Below are positions 25,601 through 37,742 of a stretch of DNA of 64,000 nucleotides, piece after piece. The stretch comes from Varroa destructor (Eukaryota > Arthropoda > Arachnida > Mesostigmata > Varroidae). The translations under genes were made by a program, and so were the position numbers. The stretch lies in NCBI RefSeq assembly GCF_002443255.2, contig NW_019211457.1, forward strand, positions 12,521,194 through 12,585,193, in the 5' to 3' direction. The notes beneath the pieces were generated by a model. That model was not told the origin of the DNA. It searched no databases and saw only the letters and a list, made by a program, of their open reading frames with translations. Every line of letters starts with the position of its first letter. The first letter of the stretch is position 1.

Positions 25601-28600
25601 ATTCTGAAAAGATTCGAAAGACAAATAGTGTCTCATCTGTTACATCAGCAGTCGCTCTGTTAGCCATCGGCTGGCTGTTTTGAACTGCGGAGCGTTAAAT
25701 GACAATGGCAATGAACGTTCCTACTAACAGATGTTTCAATTAGTTGAACGGTGCCATGCCTTACCAGTGATTCGAAAATTCAGCTTTCAGCTTTGTCTTA
25801 ACGATGAAGAAAATGTATCCACCAACTAGAATGCTGGTCGATCAATATCTAGGCCCTTTCTAAAGCTGCTAAAAAAAAGTAGCTCAAGGAAGCTCCTTTC
25901 AACTCAGATAGCCTTTGCAAACTTCTCATGAACTGGCCCACGTGTATTAATTGGCAAAAAAATCGTATCGAACTTCTTCTCCAAATAGTAATTAGCTAAT
26001 ACATAATTATGTAAATTATTTGAATTTGAACGTGAGAGATTTATTCTACTCATTTGAGGACGCCAGATGTGTGTGTTCACGCTTTTCCTATGTCATGATT
26101 TCTGGCTCAATGGAGATGGATCGTCAAACACACTGCACTGAATCGTGGTGCCAGTAGACTGATACAGATGATGATAGCGGTCTATTGCTGGAGGCACTTT
26201 GAAATAAGCAGACGCTCCCACCTCCCAGACAGACGAGTTCCACCAACAACTGCCACTATTATTACTCGCTTGCTGCCTCTGGTGCCTTACTACGTCTACT
26301 ACATTTACTGAACAGCCCCGGAAGTATAAAGACCATAGTCACCAGCGGCATTTTTGTGATGTGCGTCCAAGCACAGTGGTTGCTGTAAACACTGCGCAGC
26401 GTCGCTTCTTCGCTGCTGCTGAGGCCGCTGCTACACAGCGGCAGCCGCCGCCGGTTTTGGCCATGGGCTACCAAACGATAATGTTGTTTCCCCCGCTTCT
26501 GTATAGCCGGAACACTGAGTATGTTCCTGTTCTGAGCCTTCGTTGCCTCCTCGTGTGTTCCTCACAAATCTGCGTCACCTCCTGTGGCAAAAGGAAAAGT
26601 GCAAGAGTGGAGTCAGGGCGCTAGATGCGTTGTTGGGTGCTGATACTTGCGGCGGGACGGTACTCAGTTCCTCGGTGACTTGAGGTCTCAAAAAAGGGGA
26701 AGATCGTCGTTGGCATGCTGATACACTGACAGATACGTGTATCAGTATTTTGGGGACATACCCAGAAGCCAACAGAAGGGTTATCGCGAATTTTTATCGC
26801 GAATTTTCTCTTTCAAAGCAAAGGCAGATGGGGACTTTGTTACCCAATTTTACGAGAGGGCAAACTGCTTCCCATATTAGCCACTTTATGGTGGTGAATG
26901 AGGCTGAATGGGCACAATATGGAAATGCCAAACAAAATATTGCAAAGATATCTCGGTTTTTCCTTTTAAATCTCGAGTTCGAAAAATGTTTAGGCGGACA
27001 AACCGAGAGGTAGAAGACACATCGTACGCTACACTTTTGTTTGTATCAACTACGATATTAATTTAAACGCCTTTTTATCTTTCCTGTTTCTGGGTCGTTA
27101 CGACAAACGCTAGGCGTAAGTACATTTTAGAGTGCAACTAGATTAGAATCGCTTATTATTAATTAGGTAAGTTTGAAATGAAACGACTTTTATTGAGGAA
27201 ATTGTGCCGCTTTTCCTAATTTAGTCGAGTGTATATGCTAGCTATTCGCATTGGGGTTTGTCGAGGAAATCTGTCTGTACTCGTTGGGGTCAGCTGCAAC
27301 GAAAAACGACTAGCAACGCAGTCGCCTGCACCGTAGCGTCCGTTTCGTGACGTGCATATAAAAGTAGGCAAAAATAAGGTGACTTGAACAGGCAGGCCAG
27401 CAAGAAGGCAGCTGGCCGCGATCAAATAGGTACACCTTGAGCGGCAACAGCAGAGGCTGACCCACGAAGGGCTGATGTCCTTGCAGATTCCAGCGCTGTT
27501 GAAGCCAGCCTCGAAGAGCCTGCTCTCAGCCCGCACGACTTTCGTGGCCCTAACCCGCCATAAAGGGAAAACAGGTGGGAAGCAGGGCAGAGAAAGCTCA
27601 CTAGTAGAGCTCTGAGTGAACTCACTGAGGGTATCCGAGGGGATTTGGTTCTATGGGGGTCCATAAGGGCTAGAAGGGACGGGGTAGGTGGTAAAGTGTC
27701 TAAAAGACAGCTACATTTGGCGCCAGTAGGCGGCGCAAGTTGCTTTCCAGTTGCTACCTTTTGCTTTTCTTAACGCACCATTTTTCATGCTAGTTGCACT
27801 TCGTGCCGTGGCGATGAAAAGTGAGATATGTGTGCTTGTGAATCAGCAGGACGTGATTTTCAAAAGGTCCAGACAGGAGGTGACCACCGCGTGCGTGACT
27901 TCGACAAATATGGAAAAGGTGAAATGAAGTTGAGAGTACCTTCAAATCATCCCATGGTGCGAGTATTTATTACAATATCCATACAAGGGTATCCTTGTTA
28001 TATAAGCCATCAAAACGTCGTTTTTAGGGGAACTGAAGTTGGGTTAGTTTATAAGAAACTTCAGTAGGCGTGCATTGGCATCATGTATCGAGCTATAGCT
28101 AAGGTTGAAATGTATAATTTAGGTAATGTATGTATCTGTGTATCTATCATATCAGACCGAATTCTATAGGGGTCGAATTGCCAGACTGACGACCCCGAAG
28201 CTATTGCTACCCTACAACATTTTATTTAATCAATTTTGTCCGCACAAACTAGTAATGCAACTGTTCGGTCGCACCCGCTACGCGCTTACTAGTGTGCTTG
28301 ATTTTTATTTATCTATTACCTATCGTGAAAATTCAAAAGGAGAGGAATATAAGATATATTATGAATTTTTATCATTGTCGGAGTGACGCATATTTAGCAT
28401 CGCGTACATGAAGGATAGCTAGGCTTGTCTAATTACGAAAATTTCATTATCATGAGCTTGGTGTTGTAATCGCAGAAACAAAGCTCACAGAGAGTTATGT
28501 CAATATACGCGTGCACTGGATGACTTACTTCTAATAGTTCGCCCTCTAGTAGTAGTTGCGTTGGGTCTAAGATGGCCCTTGTCGCTTTCTCCTAAGACTC

Positions 28601-29400
28601 CATTATACGATAGGTATGGGTGGTGGGTCAATGACATCACTGTTTTGTCTTGTCTCTGACTTTCCCTCTTTTGAGGAATCGTATTAATTCGGAAAAGACT
28701 GACTCCCAAGGGGCTCAATTAGAACCTAGCCTCTCAATAGGGAACACGAATGGCAAATACTAATAAAAGGAAGAGCAAGTAAGCCTGAACAATGGTAAGG
28801 TAGCGGTATAATGTGGTTATCGTCGGCCCAGAGCACACCTGTCGAAATCAACGTCACAGGTATATGCAATGATTTATGACAAGATAAAAGAAATCTTCTT
28901 TTTGAGGGCGGTTTCCGTATGAACCTTCGACCAGTAAAGCAGACATCAAACACAACATACTCAATAGTTTTGATATCGCTATGGTACTAGATATTCTGAT
29001 CCTGCCATTGTGAAACTTCTTCGTCTAATTTGACGATCTGCGGCGCTGTACGCCGTCCGAATCTGTGAGACGATTATCTCAGTTAACTGCCACACAGCTG
29101 CTTACCCTTATCAGACTGTCGTGCCTCGCCGCGGCAACAATTTCGTGGAACATTGCCGAAGGTTGAACGGAATTCGTGAACTCGTTTCAGCACGTCGAAA
29201 AGTGGCTCAGATCGGCGACAACGACCTACCGGTCGTTACATCCGTCGCCACTTTTTTCCAGAAGTCCGTCAGGTCCGGATTTGGTAGTCTGCAGCGTACA
29301 TGGACGCGCCTTGCCCCCACGGTACACCTATTGCTTCCCATGTCGGTCAAGCCTCCCTCCGTAGATACTAGCCATTCGTTGCCGAACCGTTTAATTTTTT
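16661..29400. other. Intergenic, no gene seen
   Basis: AT-rich sequence with short tracts. A GC-richer stretch at 27290-27660 is open on both strands for up to about 105 codons, with no recognisable domain. No RNA gene was recognised. Confidence 0.5.
23960..23985. repeat. (TA)n microsatellite
   Basis: About 13 TA units. Confidence 0.85.
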
Positions 29401-29428
29401 GATATTTACGGGAGGGTAACCTAGACTC

Positions 29429-29575
29429 TTGCGGCAATCTAGCTCGTAATCGCCTGCCTCTTGCGGCGATCTACCCCCTGACCGGCTCGTTTTTTGCGGT
29501 GATCTGACTAGTGACATCCGCGTTCCTGACATGGTCCTCAGGTAGTTGACCGGCCTCCAAATCGCCTGCTTCGGA
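29429..29575. repeat. Degenerate 32-33 bp tandem repeat
   Basis: TTGCGG(C/T)(A/G)ATCT recurs at 29429, 29461 and 29494, spacing 32 and 33 bases. Shared satellites follow (AATCGCCTGC, TGACCGGC), some recurring further on to about 29575. On the minus strand the 33-base unit reads RSPQ at each repeat. Too few units and too degenerate for a CRISPR-like array; a decayed minisatellite. Confidence 0.55.
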
Positions 29576-29739
29576 CACATCCACAAATTTGGTCGAGCGC
29601 AGGCTTTGCTGTGTTACTGCCACTACTGAACTGTAAAGGATTAGGTCGCAAGTCAATACATTGGCTTGCGTCAAGGGCTGTAATTTCAATTCTGTGCGAT
29701 TTAGCAGCTATTAATTGGTTATATTTTTACACTGTAATC

Positions 29740-29757
29740 ATATATACACATATATAT

Positions 29758-29816
<59 letters not shown>
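29740..29816. repeat. Long (TA)n microsatellite with TACACA start
   Basis: Two TATATACACA-like units lead into about 55 bases of pure TA. Confidence 0.9.
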
Positions 29817-29817
<1 letters not shown>

Positions 29818-30169
29818 GGAGCAGGCCAATGAAACGCCCATTGATTAGAAATAGACCGGTATTCCATTCAACAGCGCCTTCTTATGGTTAGATATTTATT
29901 GGACAGTAATGGACGTTCGGCTGTATTATTTTTGAATTGCGCCTATTTTTCAGTAGATTGTTGAGAATAATCGTAAAATTCGAGGAGATTGCGTTGTTCG
30001 TTAATGTTGGCCCAGACGGTTCAATAGAAAAATAGCACAGCTAACCGCCAAAGTATAAAACTGAGTCCGAAAAGTCCATCTGTTTTGTGTCGTTCTCAAG
30101 GACGCGATATCATAAGAAACACCACACTGCCATAGCCTTACGATAGATATGCGTCTTCATACCTTCATC

Positions 30170-30520
30170 GATATGGCAATTAAACGCTAGCAATTAAATG
30201 GTGACATTTCCAACGGAGTCATCTTTAGCGATGAGGCCTGTTTTGATATTGATGGCTTCGTAAACGAGCAACATTGTCGTATTGGGTTCATGGAAGCCTA
30301 CGTGTGTTCCATGGGGAAAAATGCATCTGAAACATGCGCTCTTCGGTACGGATTTCAGGCTAGAGCCTGAAATCCGTACGAAACATCATTAGGGCATCAT
30401 TAGGCTATTTTTGTTCGGAATGCACGATAATGGTGAGCAATTTAGGCATGTGATAGTCCGATTTGTTGGGCCTTAAATACCTAAAATGAACGCACCGCAA
30501 AAATGTAACGACGCGGTTTT
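30170..30520 (+). pseudogene. Decayed Tc1/mariner (IS630-type) transposase fragment
   Basis: The frame at about 30203-30370 reads GDISNGVIFSDEACFDIDGF, then VNEQHCRI, which matches the catalytic-Asp block (IFSDEAxFxxxGxVNxQNCRI) of arthropod Tc1/mariner-like DDE transposases, where the Asp of SDEA is the second-domain catalytic residue. It runs to a TGA at the end of a perfect hairpin (30346-30379). In another frame about 30392-30470 reads GIIRLFLFGMHDNGE, resembling the following block (GIIGPYFFEN-NG). A stretch upstream near 30070 in a third frame (SPKSPSVLCRSQG) recalls the linker of the same proteins. Stops and frameshifts interrupt all frames, so the element is dead. I could not find its terminal inverted repeats. 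Confidence 0.6.
30346..30379. repeat. Perfect 16-bp inverted repeat inside the transposase relic
   Basis: Arms 30346-30361 and 30364-30379 are exact reverse complements with only 2 bases between them. The second arm has no counterpart in the transposase family, so it is probably a snap-back (template-switch) duplication of the first arm. Confidence 0.8.
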
Positions 30521-32241
30521 ATTTCTCAAGATTATGTAAGTCAATGGCACGAGCCATTCCTTGATCGCGCAACCTTTTGTTGATCAAAATTGTTCGCTTA
30601 TCTGCGGATGGATTCTTTAAAAGTTTAGAATATTTAGATTTAGTTTAAGTTAGAATAGTTAAGTTCAGCTTAAATATTAGGACAACAAAGTCACGACCAT
30701 CCGAGCTTCAACGGAGTATGTTACCATTTATTATTATACCGAATCATAATTGAAAATATCGTCAAAGAAATACGTAGCTAGTTTAGGATGGAGTCATAAA
30801 CAAAAAGCAATAATTATTGCGCTTAAGATAATGTACCTCCCGACCGTCTACACGGTTCCAGTTTACACATCGACGATGTCAACAATATCTTGCTTACTCT
30901 ATGCTGGATTCAGTAGCAACCAGTACTGTCTATACACCATAATCATATATCAGTATTATATCCCACAGCAATATATCTGGATAAGTCGAACGACTCTTTT
31001 CAATCGACCTCCTTAGTATCTTCTCGTACCTTCTTCGCGGGGGTTAAGCCCATCTCTAGGGGATTGGATCACGTTTCGAAGATCAACGTGGCTTGAAGTA
31101 GTTGGCCTCCTAGGCACTCTCTCGACTTTCGCGTTAGGCCATCGTTAAAATCGCCACTGTAAATTTATTTTAAAATGCAAGTGTCGACTATACATTTCAA
31201 AAGTTACTGGGTATATAGCAGGCGAGACAAATACGAGAAGTGCGTCCGTAGAAGACTGCGTTATTTCATCATTGATCGTGCAGACACGCTAGAGGATTTT
31301 TCACTTACAACATAAATAATATTTAGAGAGTTTCTTTGAGTGATAAATACGTCGCGCAACATACCTACACTTGGCGTATCCGTCTTTCCGTTCTGTGGTC
31401 CATATTGTATATTGTCTTCTTTAGCCACCCTCCGGCAGTACACCTCTATGCAGTTACAATTGAACTAGGTTTTACGTGTATGTTTTTATCACCACAATTA
31501 TCACTGTTTTAATGATTAATGTTATCATCACAATTTGTCCTTCTACTCATTTCGATACAAATGTGCTATTGTGTTTTATATTTCTTCTAGTCTTCTACCC
31601 CTTGTCACGATAGCCTTTTCTCCCTATTTTTTCATAAACGAACGTCCGTATCGACCCTCCCTTCAATTGCAGCTACGTACCTCACCTCTTTTTTCGTTGT
31701 CCTTCCTACAGCTGCGTCCCTGACGACCATCTTGCAAACGAGCGCGTGAGGCTATGCAGCTTCTGTTAGCGGCAACCCGTGGAGCACCCGGCCCCTGACA
31801 ATGGCTGCTAATAGCGGTAGTGTATGTCATCATTTGCTGCTCTCCACGGCGAGGCGTTTGTGTCGACACTTAGGAGCACCTACAGGACGAAACAAGGCCG
31901 AAGTAGGAAAGACCTTTGGAATGGGAAGCGAGGCTTATGTAGCGGTGTGACAACGCTAAAAGATAACCACGAAAATCAGGCGAAGTAAAACGAGCAGGAA
32001 GAAAAGGACGATTGGGTTACAATGACTGCGCTAAAGGCCACCCCTGATGTTTTTTGGAGGTTACTACGTGATGACAGGCAGCTGGCGTGTTTTGCATGGT
32101 CCGTGACACATGTTTGGCTGGGTGTGTCAGGTTTTGCATGAGGCGTCAGCTTCAAGCCAGCATCAGAAAGCAGATAGGATTCGTGCCGACTGATACATTT
32201 GCATGACTGTAACCCTTCCACTGTTTAATAGAGATACTGAC

Positions 32242-32269
32242 GCCTTGTCTATATATATATAGACAAGGC
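32242..32269. repeat. Perfect 28-bp palindrome
   Basis: GCCTTGTCTATATA and its exact reverse complement abut without a spacer. Confidence 0.85.
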
Positions 32270-34041
32270 TATATATCCATTGGGATTGTATAGTTTGTTA
32301 AAGCATTGATTTTTCTTAAATGCCTATATAGGTGTGCAGTCCCCTGGGGGGGCCGAATAATTTTTCATTTGCTTGCATCATCTTTTGGAGTTCTTCTTTC
32401 GCCCCGCCATCACCAGGGCTCGTCATTGTTCGGTTTAGCTCGATGTGTAACATCGTCCACATTCCGTGTGTCGTGTGTGCTTCGATATACACTAATACTG
32501 AGGCTGTTGTGTTTGATAGCCCGAGGCGCTTCCATTGGGAAATGGTTGAATACACAGCCAGATGGATATAGCCTACACACATACACCCAGCCGCACAGAC
32601 ACGTGGGGCAGCAGGTGGGTACCCCAATGAACCCCCACTGTGCTCCCCAACGATGTATTCGTATATATATATATATATGTATATATATATGTACAGATGT
32701 ATGTGGTTTGAACCAATTTCTATTGACAGTTGAATGGGAACAACAAACACAACAGGCGTGGCTGGCTTACCATCGTCCCTTGTCTGTGTATTCGTTATGG
32801 CTTCATTTGATGATCGTGAATGGCAGAAGAAGGGAAAAAGCTGTCATACTGCAGGTCGAAACTGAGTCGGTGATTATTACAATGAAGCATACCGTACGAC
32901 AGGCGAAACTTATGCAGATAATAATATTTGACTTGCTTAGAACTTCTTGAACAGGACCGCTTTACTGTTTTATTGTCCGACTAAAGTAATTCATACTACG
33001 GTAAAGAATTATTTAAAATAATAATAATAATTAACAAATACTGTACTGAACAATGACATCTTCCGGAATTGAGCTTTTAGGCAAGTGGCTATTTGTTTTC
33101 ACCGGAGTTTTGAGCTATCAACCTTTTTTAGGATAGCCTTAGTTAGACTTACGAGCAGTAAGCGAAGTTGAGGAAAACCTCTATCGGATTTCGTTTAACG
33201 CTTCTACTTCGTTAAGGGCAAGCGTAGCTAATTATATGAAAACCTGAAGGCGAGATATTGTATCCTGTGGCTTCGCACCATTACCCCACAAACCCCCTAT
33301 ATAACTAAGACCTGTTGCCGATGGTGAACTAACGATCGAATATACACCTTTCGTTAACTTTTGTCGCTTTTCAACTTGTCTTTTCATCAAAGAAAGGTGC
33401 GGCTGCTAGAGACACTTGATTATATAGGATAGCAGCTCATCCCTTATACGATAAAAGTATGCAACGAAGAACCGACTTAACCTGTAACCCCGAATAGCAG
33501 TTACCATACATTGGGACCTAAGTTTGGCTCGTGAAAAGGTAAAGGTCTCTAGGCAGTTTTCCGAGCACCTGGTTTCTATTAAGCCTGGATTTCAAAAGGG
33601 TGCATCAACGCCAAAGACCGCTTAAAAATGAACCATATAACGATAGAATCTGTAATGTAGCACAACAAAACGGAACTCAAGCCAATTCTTGCTTCGAAAA
33701 ACTGATGTTAAACTGTTTAAACATTATTATTGCTTTTCTACACTTGAGTCAATACTTTGCACAATGGTCCCTGTGCCTTGAGGATCAAGTATCGCCCTAT
33801 TCATTAATATCATCCATTGTCGATCAGCTTCTTGAAACAGTACGCATCGATTGAATTAACAATCGGTGGTGTTCATAGTGAAGCGGAGGCTTCAACTTTG
33901 AATACCTTCGAAACCCAACGATCGACACATAACTTTTGCTGTTAATAAAAAGTTTCGAGCAGTTACTTGTAATTTTTATAAGCACATTCTGTTTTTCCTT
34001 TACGCTGGTCGTGTTCAAATGTTTCATACACAGAAAGAAGA

Positions 34042-34061
34042 ATTATTATTATTATTATTAT
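34042..34061. repeat. (TTA)n microsatellite
   Basis: About six to seven TTA units. Confidence 0.8.
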
Positions 34062-35587
34062 GCATGTTTTTTAACTTTACAAGTAAATACCGTCAATTTT
34101 TTTCTATCCTATTTTTAAAAGCTTAAGTGCTAAGAAAAAAAGAAGTGTAGGAAGAAAAGCTGTTCAGAGCAGATCATTCCACCTACGAAAATCATGCACC
34201 CTTATAACCTCGGATGGGAAGGACTTCCTAGGGATTCTGTTTCCTTAGCTGTTTAACATGGGCATTTGCCTGTCCGCTTCTCTGAAGGGCTCTGCATTTA
34301 GGGTTCGTTTGTTTTATATTAAGTGCACTTCTTCAAAATCCTAACAATTAAAGATAATCTAATTTTGATATGAGTTCGATATGATCTCGATGCTTTCCAC
34401 ATGTCTAACTGCAGTTTGCCTCTATTCTTCTGCGGTGCGAGCTGCATACTTTGTTACGTTAGCGGCTTTCTAGGACAGCGCTGGCAGTCAAATGGTCGCT
34501 TGTTTGGAAGACGCGGCTAATCAGGTTGAACGCTATCGCTGCTTCTACCGGGAACGACAGACTTTAGCTGTTCGGTCTGATCGTAATAGAATCGAACATT
34601 GTACGTGTTTTTTAGCCCCAGTTCGTAGACGAGATCTCTCCCTATCGAGTAAGTACCGACTGAGATCTTCGAAAAGGAAAGGTCTTACTACATTACAAAA
34701 GAGGAAAAAAGGCTGAAGCTGGTTCTCTATGTGCTTTTATATTCCCGACTTGCGTATTTATTTGGTTCGTAGCGTCTGTAGTGCACAGAACTAATGGAGT
34801 TGAGACGTGCCTTTCGTCTCTAGACCTAGAAACGCCCCTTGTAAACAAATATATTTGCCTACGCATTTTGCAATACCTGAGATCGACTATAACATGCACA
34901 AACTCACTACCGCTATGTTCGCTGCTTCAATGGATAGTTTCATGCCGTTAGTATTCATACTTATGATTCTCTCCAATGGGAAACTGGCATAGTGGACTAA
35001 AAACAGAAAGAAAGTTTTTAACACCCCCTTTATGCATGGCAAGCAAACAAGGAAAGTACGCCGTACTAAATACTTGAGTTATGATAATCAAGTAGTTATT
35101 TTTGACAAACACAAACATCGCCGTCGCGCTCATCCATATAATAACAACGTAAATAACATCTTGTAGCTATCAGCGTCGTAGGCAGCCCTTACGAACCGCA
35201 GTATTTGAAATTACGACCAGTGCCAGGTGATATTTTCCATACTTTCTTTAGGCTAAAGCCACTGCAACAGTGTTCGCCGGTGCCTGTGACTAAACTGGTA
35301 GCAGTAGATGAATATGGACGTTCTGCTTTTGGGTCAACGATAAATAAAGAAACTATTTATTTCGTAAGCAAACGTTAGTCGACTGCTAGTTGGCGTCATA
35401 AATGTGAGTGGGTAAATTTTACGATGATTTAGAGGGAAGCATTTATTTCATGCAAAGAGTAATTCCATTAGCTCTAAACGCCACCTGATGGGGGAATGGG
35501 TTCGTTGTCTCCTTTTGAAAGTTGCCTCCTCATCTACTTTGTTACCCGTCATTAACCTCTTAACTTCGCTATTTTGTCTTCTTACAG

Positions 35588-35724
35588 CAGCCGGCGGCGT
35601 AAGAGCGGCAATCCCGATCCCGCTTCCTTCTCCTACGTCATCCGATGGACCCACAACGGAGCTGGCTGCACTGCTGCTCAATTCAGCCGCCAGAATTATC
35701 AGGGGGGATGCGTTAGGCCATTAC
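35588..35724 (+). other. Unrecognised possible exon
   Basis: A good acceptor (TTTTGTCTTCTTACAG, ending at 35587) precedes a GC-rich segment open in two frames. One frame reads GGVRAAIPIPLPSPTSSDGP, then ELAALLLNSAARIIRGDALG, ending in TGA after HY. Extended upstream to an ATG at 35488 the same frame would have a hydrophobic LLPVINLLTSLFCLLTA stretch, like a short secreted precursor. The other frame stays open to about 35864. The minus strand is open too. I recognise no family; coding status is unproven. Confidence 0.2.
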
Positions 35725-36115
35725 TGATAGTAAGGGCACAGTGGAGGAGTGGCGAAATCGGGCTAGCTCATTCAGCTGGACTCGGCAATCGACTGAGACA
35801 GCAGCGCCTGAATCACGACCGACATCGTCTCGGATATCGATACAGGCTCCCTAGAGCTCCCTGATTGGCAAGAAAGTGGCTATTTGTATACAAACAGCTT
35901 TACAAGCGGGTTAAAAGTGTGTGGCCCAAGCAAACATCGCATGTATCATTTCAAGAACGAATTTGTATAGACAGTATAGGTCAGATTACTAATTTCGCAT
36001 GTTATTATTATTATTACTATAGTTAACAGGTATTTTATCAATAATCCTTATACGAGTGTGTCATTCGGCGTGATAACACATTACCATTTTCTTATGTTAC
36101 CGATGTCTGCGACAG

Positions 36116-36143
36116 GGATAGGATAGGATAGGATAGGATAGGA
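36116..36143. repeat. (GGATA)n pentamer repeat
   Basis: Five full GGATA units plus a partial one. It differs from the arthropod telomere repeat TTAGG. Confidence 0.85.
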
Positions 36144-37725
36144 GAAAAGCAGTTTATGCGAAAATACTGCAAAAAAAATTAAACAGATATTAGAATTTTA
36201 TGAATCATACGTATATCTGTGTTGTCGAAGAGGTATGAATAGCATACGCTTTAATCTCTTATCCCGCAATATTCGGTTCTATCATTAAAAAATGGCGCAG
36301 TGAGAGGTCATAGTTAATATTACATAAAAGAGCCAGATACAGTTTTTCAGCATTTAATGAAACATGGTGTGTCAGCAAATTGTCCTAGGCCAGCACTGTC
36401 CTATAAAATATAGCTTCCGGCAATCGTTGACCTGATGATCTACCCTTTAAAAATACCTCCTAATAATTTTCCTTGTTAATCCATCTCGTACAGCGCCCAG
36501 AAGTAGATATCTACCGCCTTGCATGTCCTATGATTGTCAGTCTTTAGCGAACCGTCTATGGTAAACTCATCGTCGCGCCTTCTGATCCGTGAAGCTCAAA
36601 AGCGGAGGCATACATGCCAAACACCGATTGGTTTCGCCGTAGCAACCGGCAAGAGCGTTGTTAGCAGTTAGCGGCAATGTTCCTTGGTGTTTTTATCTGG
36701 TGGGCAAGGCCCTGCGGGCAATGCGCAGACGATGGCAGCGGGGTTTAATGCTGCATTGTAAGCAGCCCTCTAACCCCTTTGTAGGCGTCGTTGGTACCGT
36801 TGTACACAGCGTAGCAGCTGGCGATACGCCATTGGCGTTTGATTTTTTACAGTCAATGAACAAAATCGTTGCCACTTATTTGAACGATTGCTATTGTTAC
36901 AGGAAATCCTCTTTTGCTTAGTACGAAGTGGGTCGCACATTTGCGTAGAGTTTGTATCCGTATGGAGTTGTAAAGCTCTATAAAGAAAGAATGGCTAATT
37001 TGAAACCGGGAAAAATAGAAAAAAACTAATTGAAACGAAAAATATTACCGTCCTAATAACTAGCTGATGACTTGCGTCATTCGATGCCATCAGACATTAA
37101 GCCCACTATGAGGCATAATGAGACCCCTGTTGCTCTCTTGTCGAGACACATTAAGTTCTGTCTAGTATGACTCGCTGAAATCATTGCCCACATTATGTTA
37201 TATATGCAGGGGCTTTAGAGTTGTGTACGGTCGAAGTTGGTATATAAGGGGTGTGAATAATTGCGTTCGCTAGGTGGAACACCCATGTGCGGGGGGTTAT
37301 GCTTGATGGCTGCTCCAGCTGTATGCTAAATGATCGCCGTAGAGTTCGACCACAAATCCAGTGGCTTAGGGCATACTCCAAAAGACCACTGTTGCGTTTC
37401 CATGGCCAGAATCATGTGTAGAACATATGTAGTTCAGCTTTCACAAGATAGTATATTGTCCTGACATGAGTGAGGCTGTGTTTGATATGAATGATACTTA
37501 CAGCAACGTTCCTCTTTTTCCTTGCCGTTTACAAATCTGATTGTATCCGCATATAAATATGACCAGATCATTAGCAGGACGATTTGCTCAATTCAACACA
37601 GATCCACTTCAACTAACGTACCGCTAATGCATACTGTAAATATTTGGCTAAATCATATGAGAGGGGTGCACTATTTAGCTCCATGCAATTATTATACACA
37701 ATCGATGCTTTCGTCTGCCACTTGA

Positions 37726-37742
37726 CCCCCCCCCCCCCCCCC
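37726..37742. repeat. Poly(C) tract
   Basis: 17 consecutive C. Confidence 0.85.

Noticed and set aside
29429..29575. CRISPR-like array
   Set aside because: Only three degenerate cores, spacing without unique spacers, and a eukaryotic context.
32306..32950. 214-codon + frame, longest simple open frame in the window
   Set aside because: It crosses a (TA)n tract read as alternating Tyr/Ile, the opposite strand is open for 144 codons as well, and no domain is visible.
36116..36143. Internal telomere repeat
   Set aside because: The unit is GGATA, not the arthropod telomeric TTAGG.
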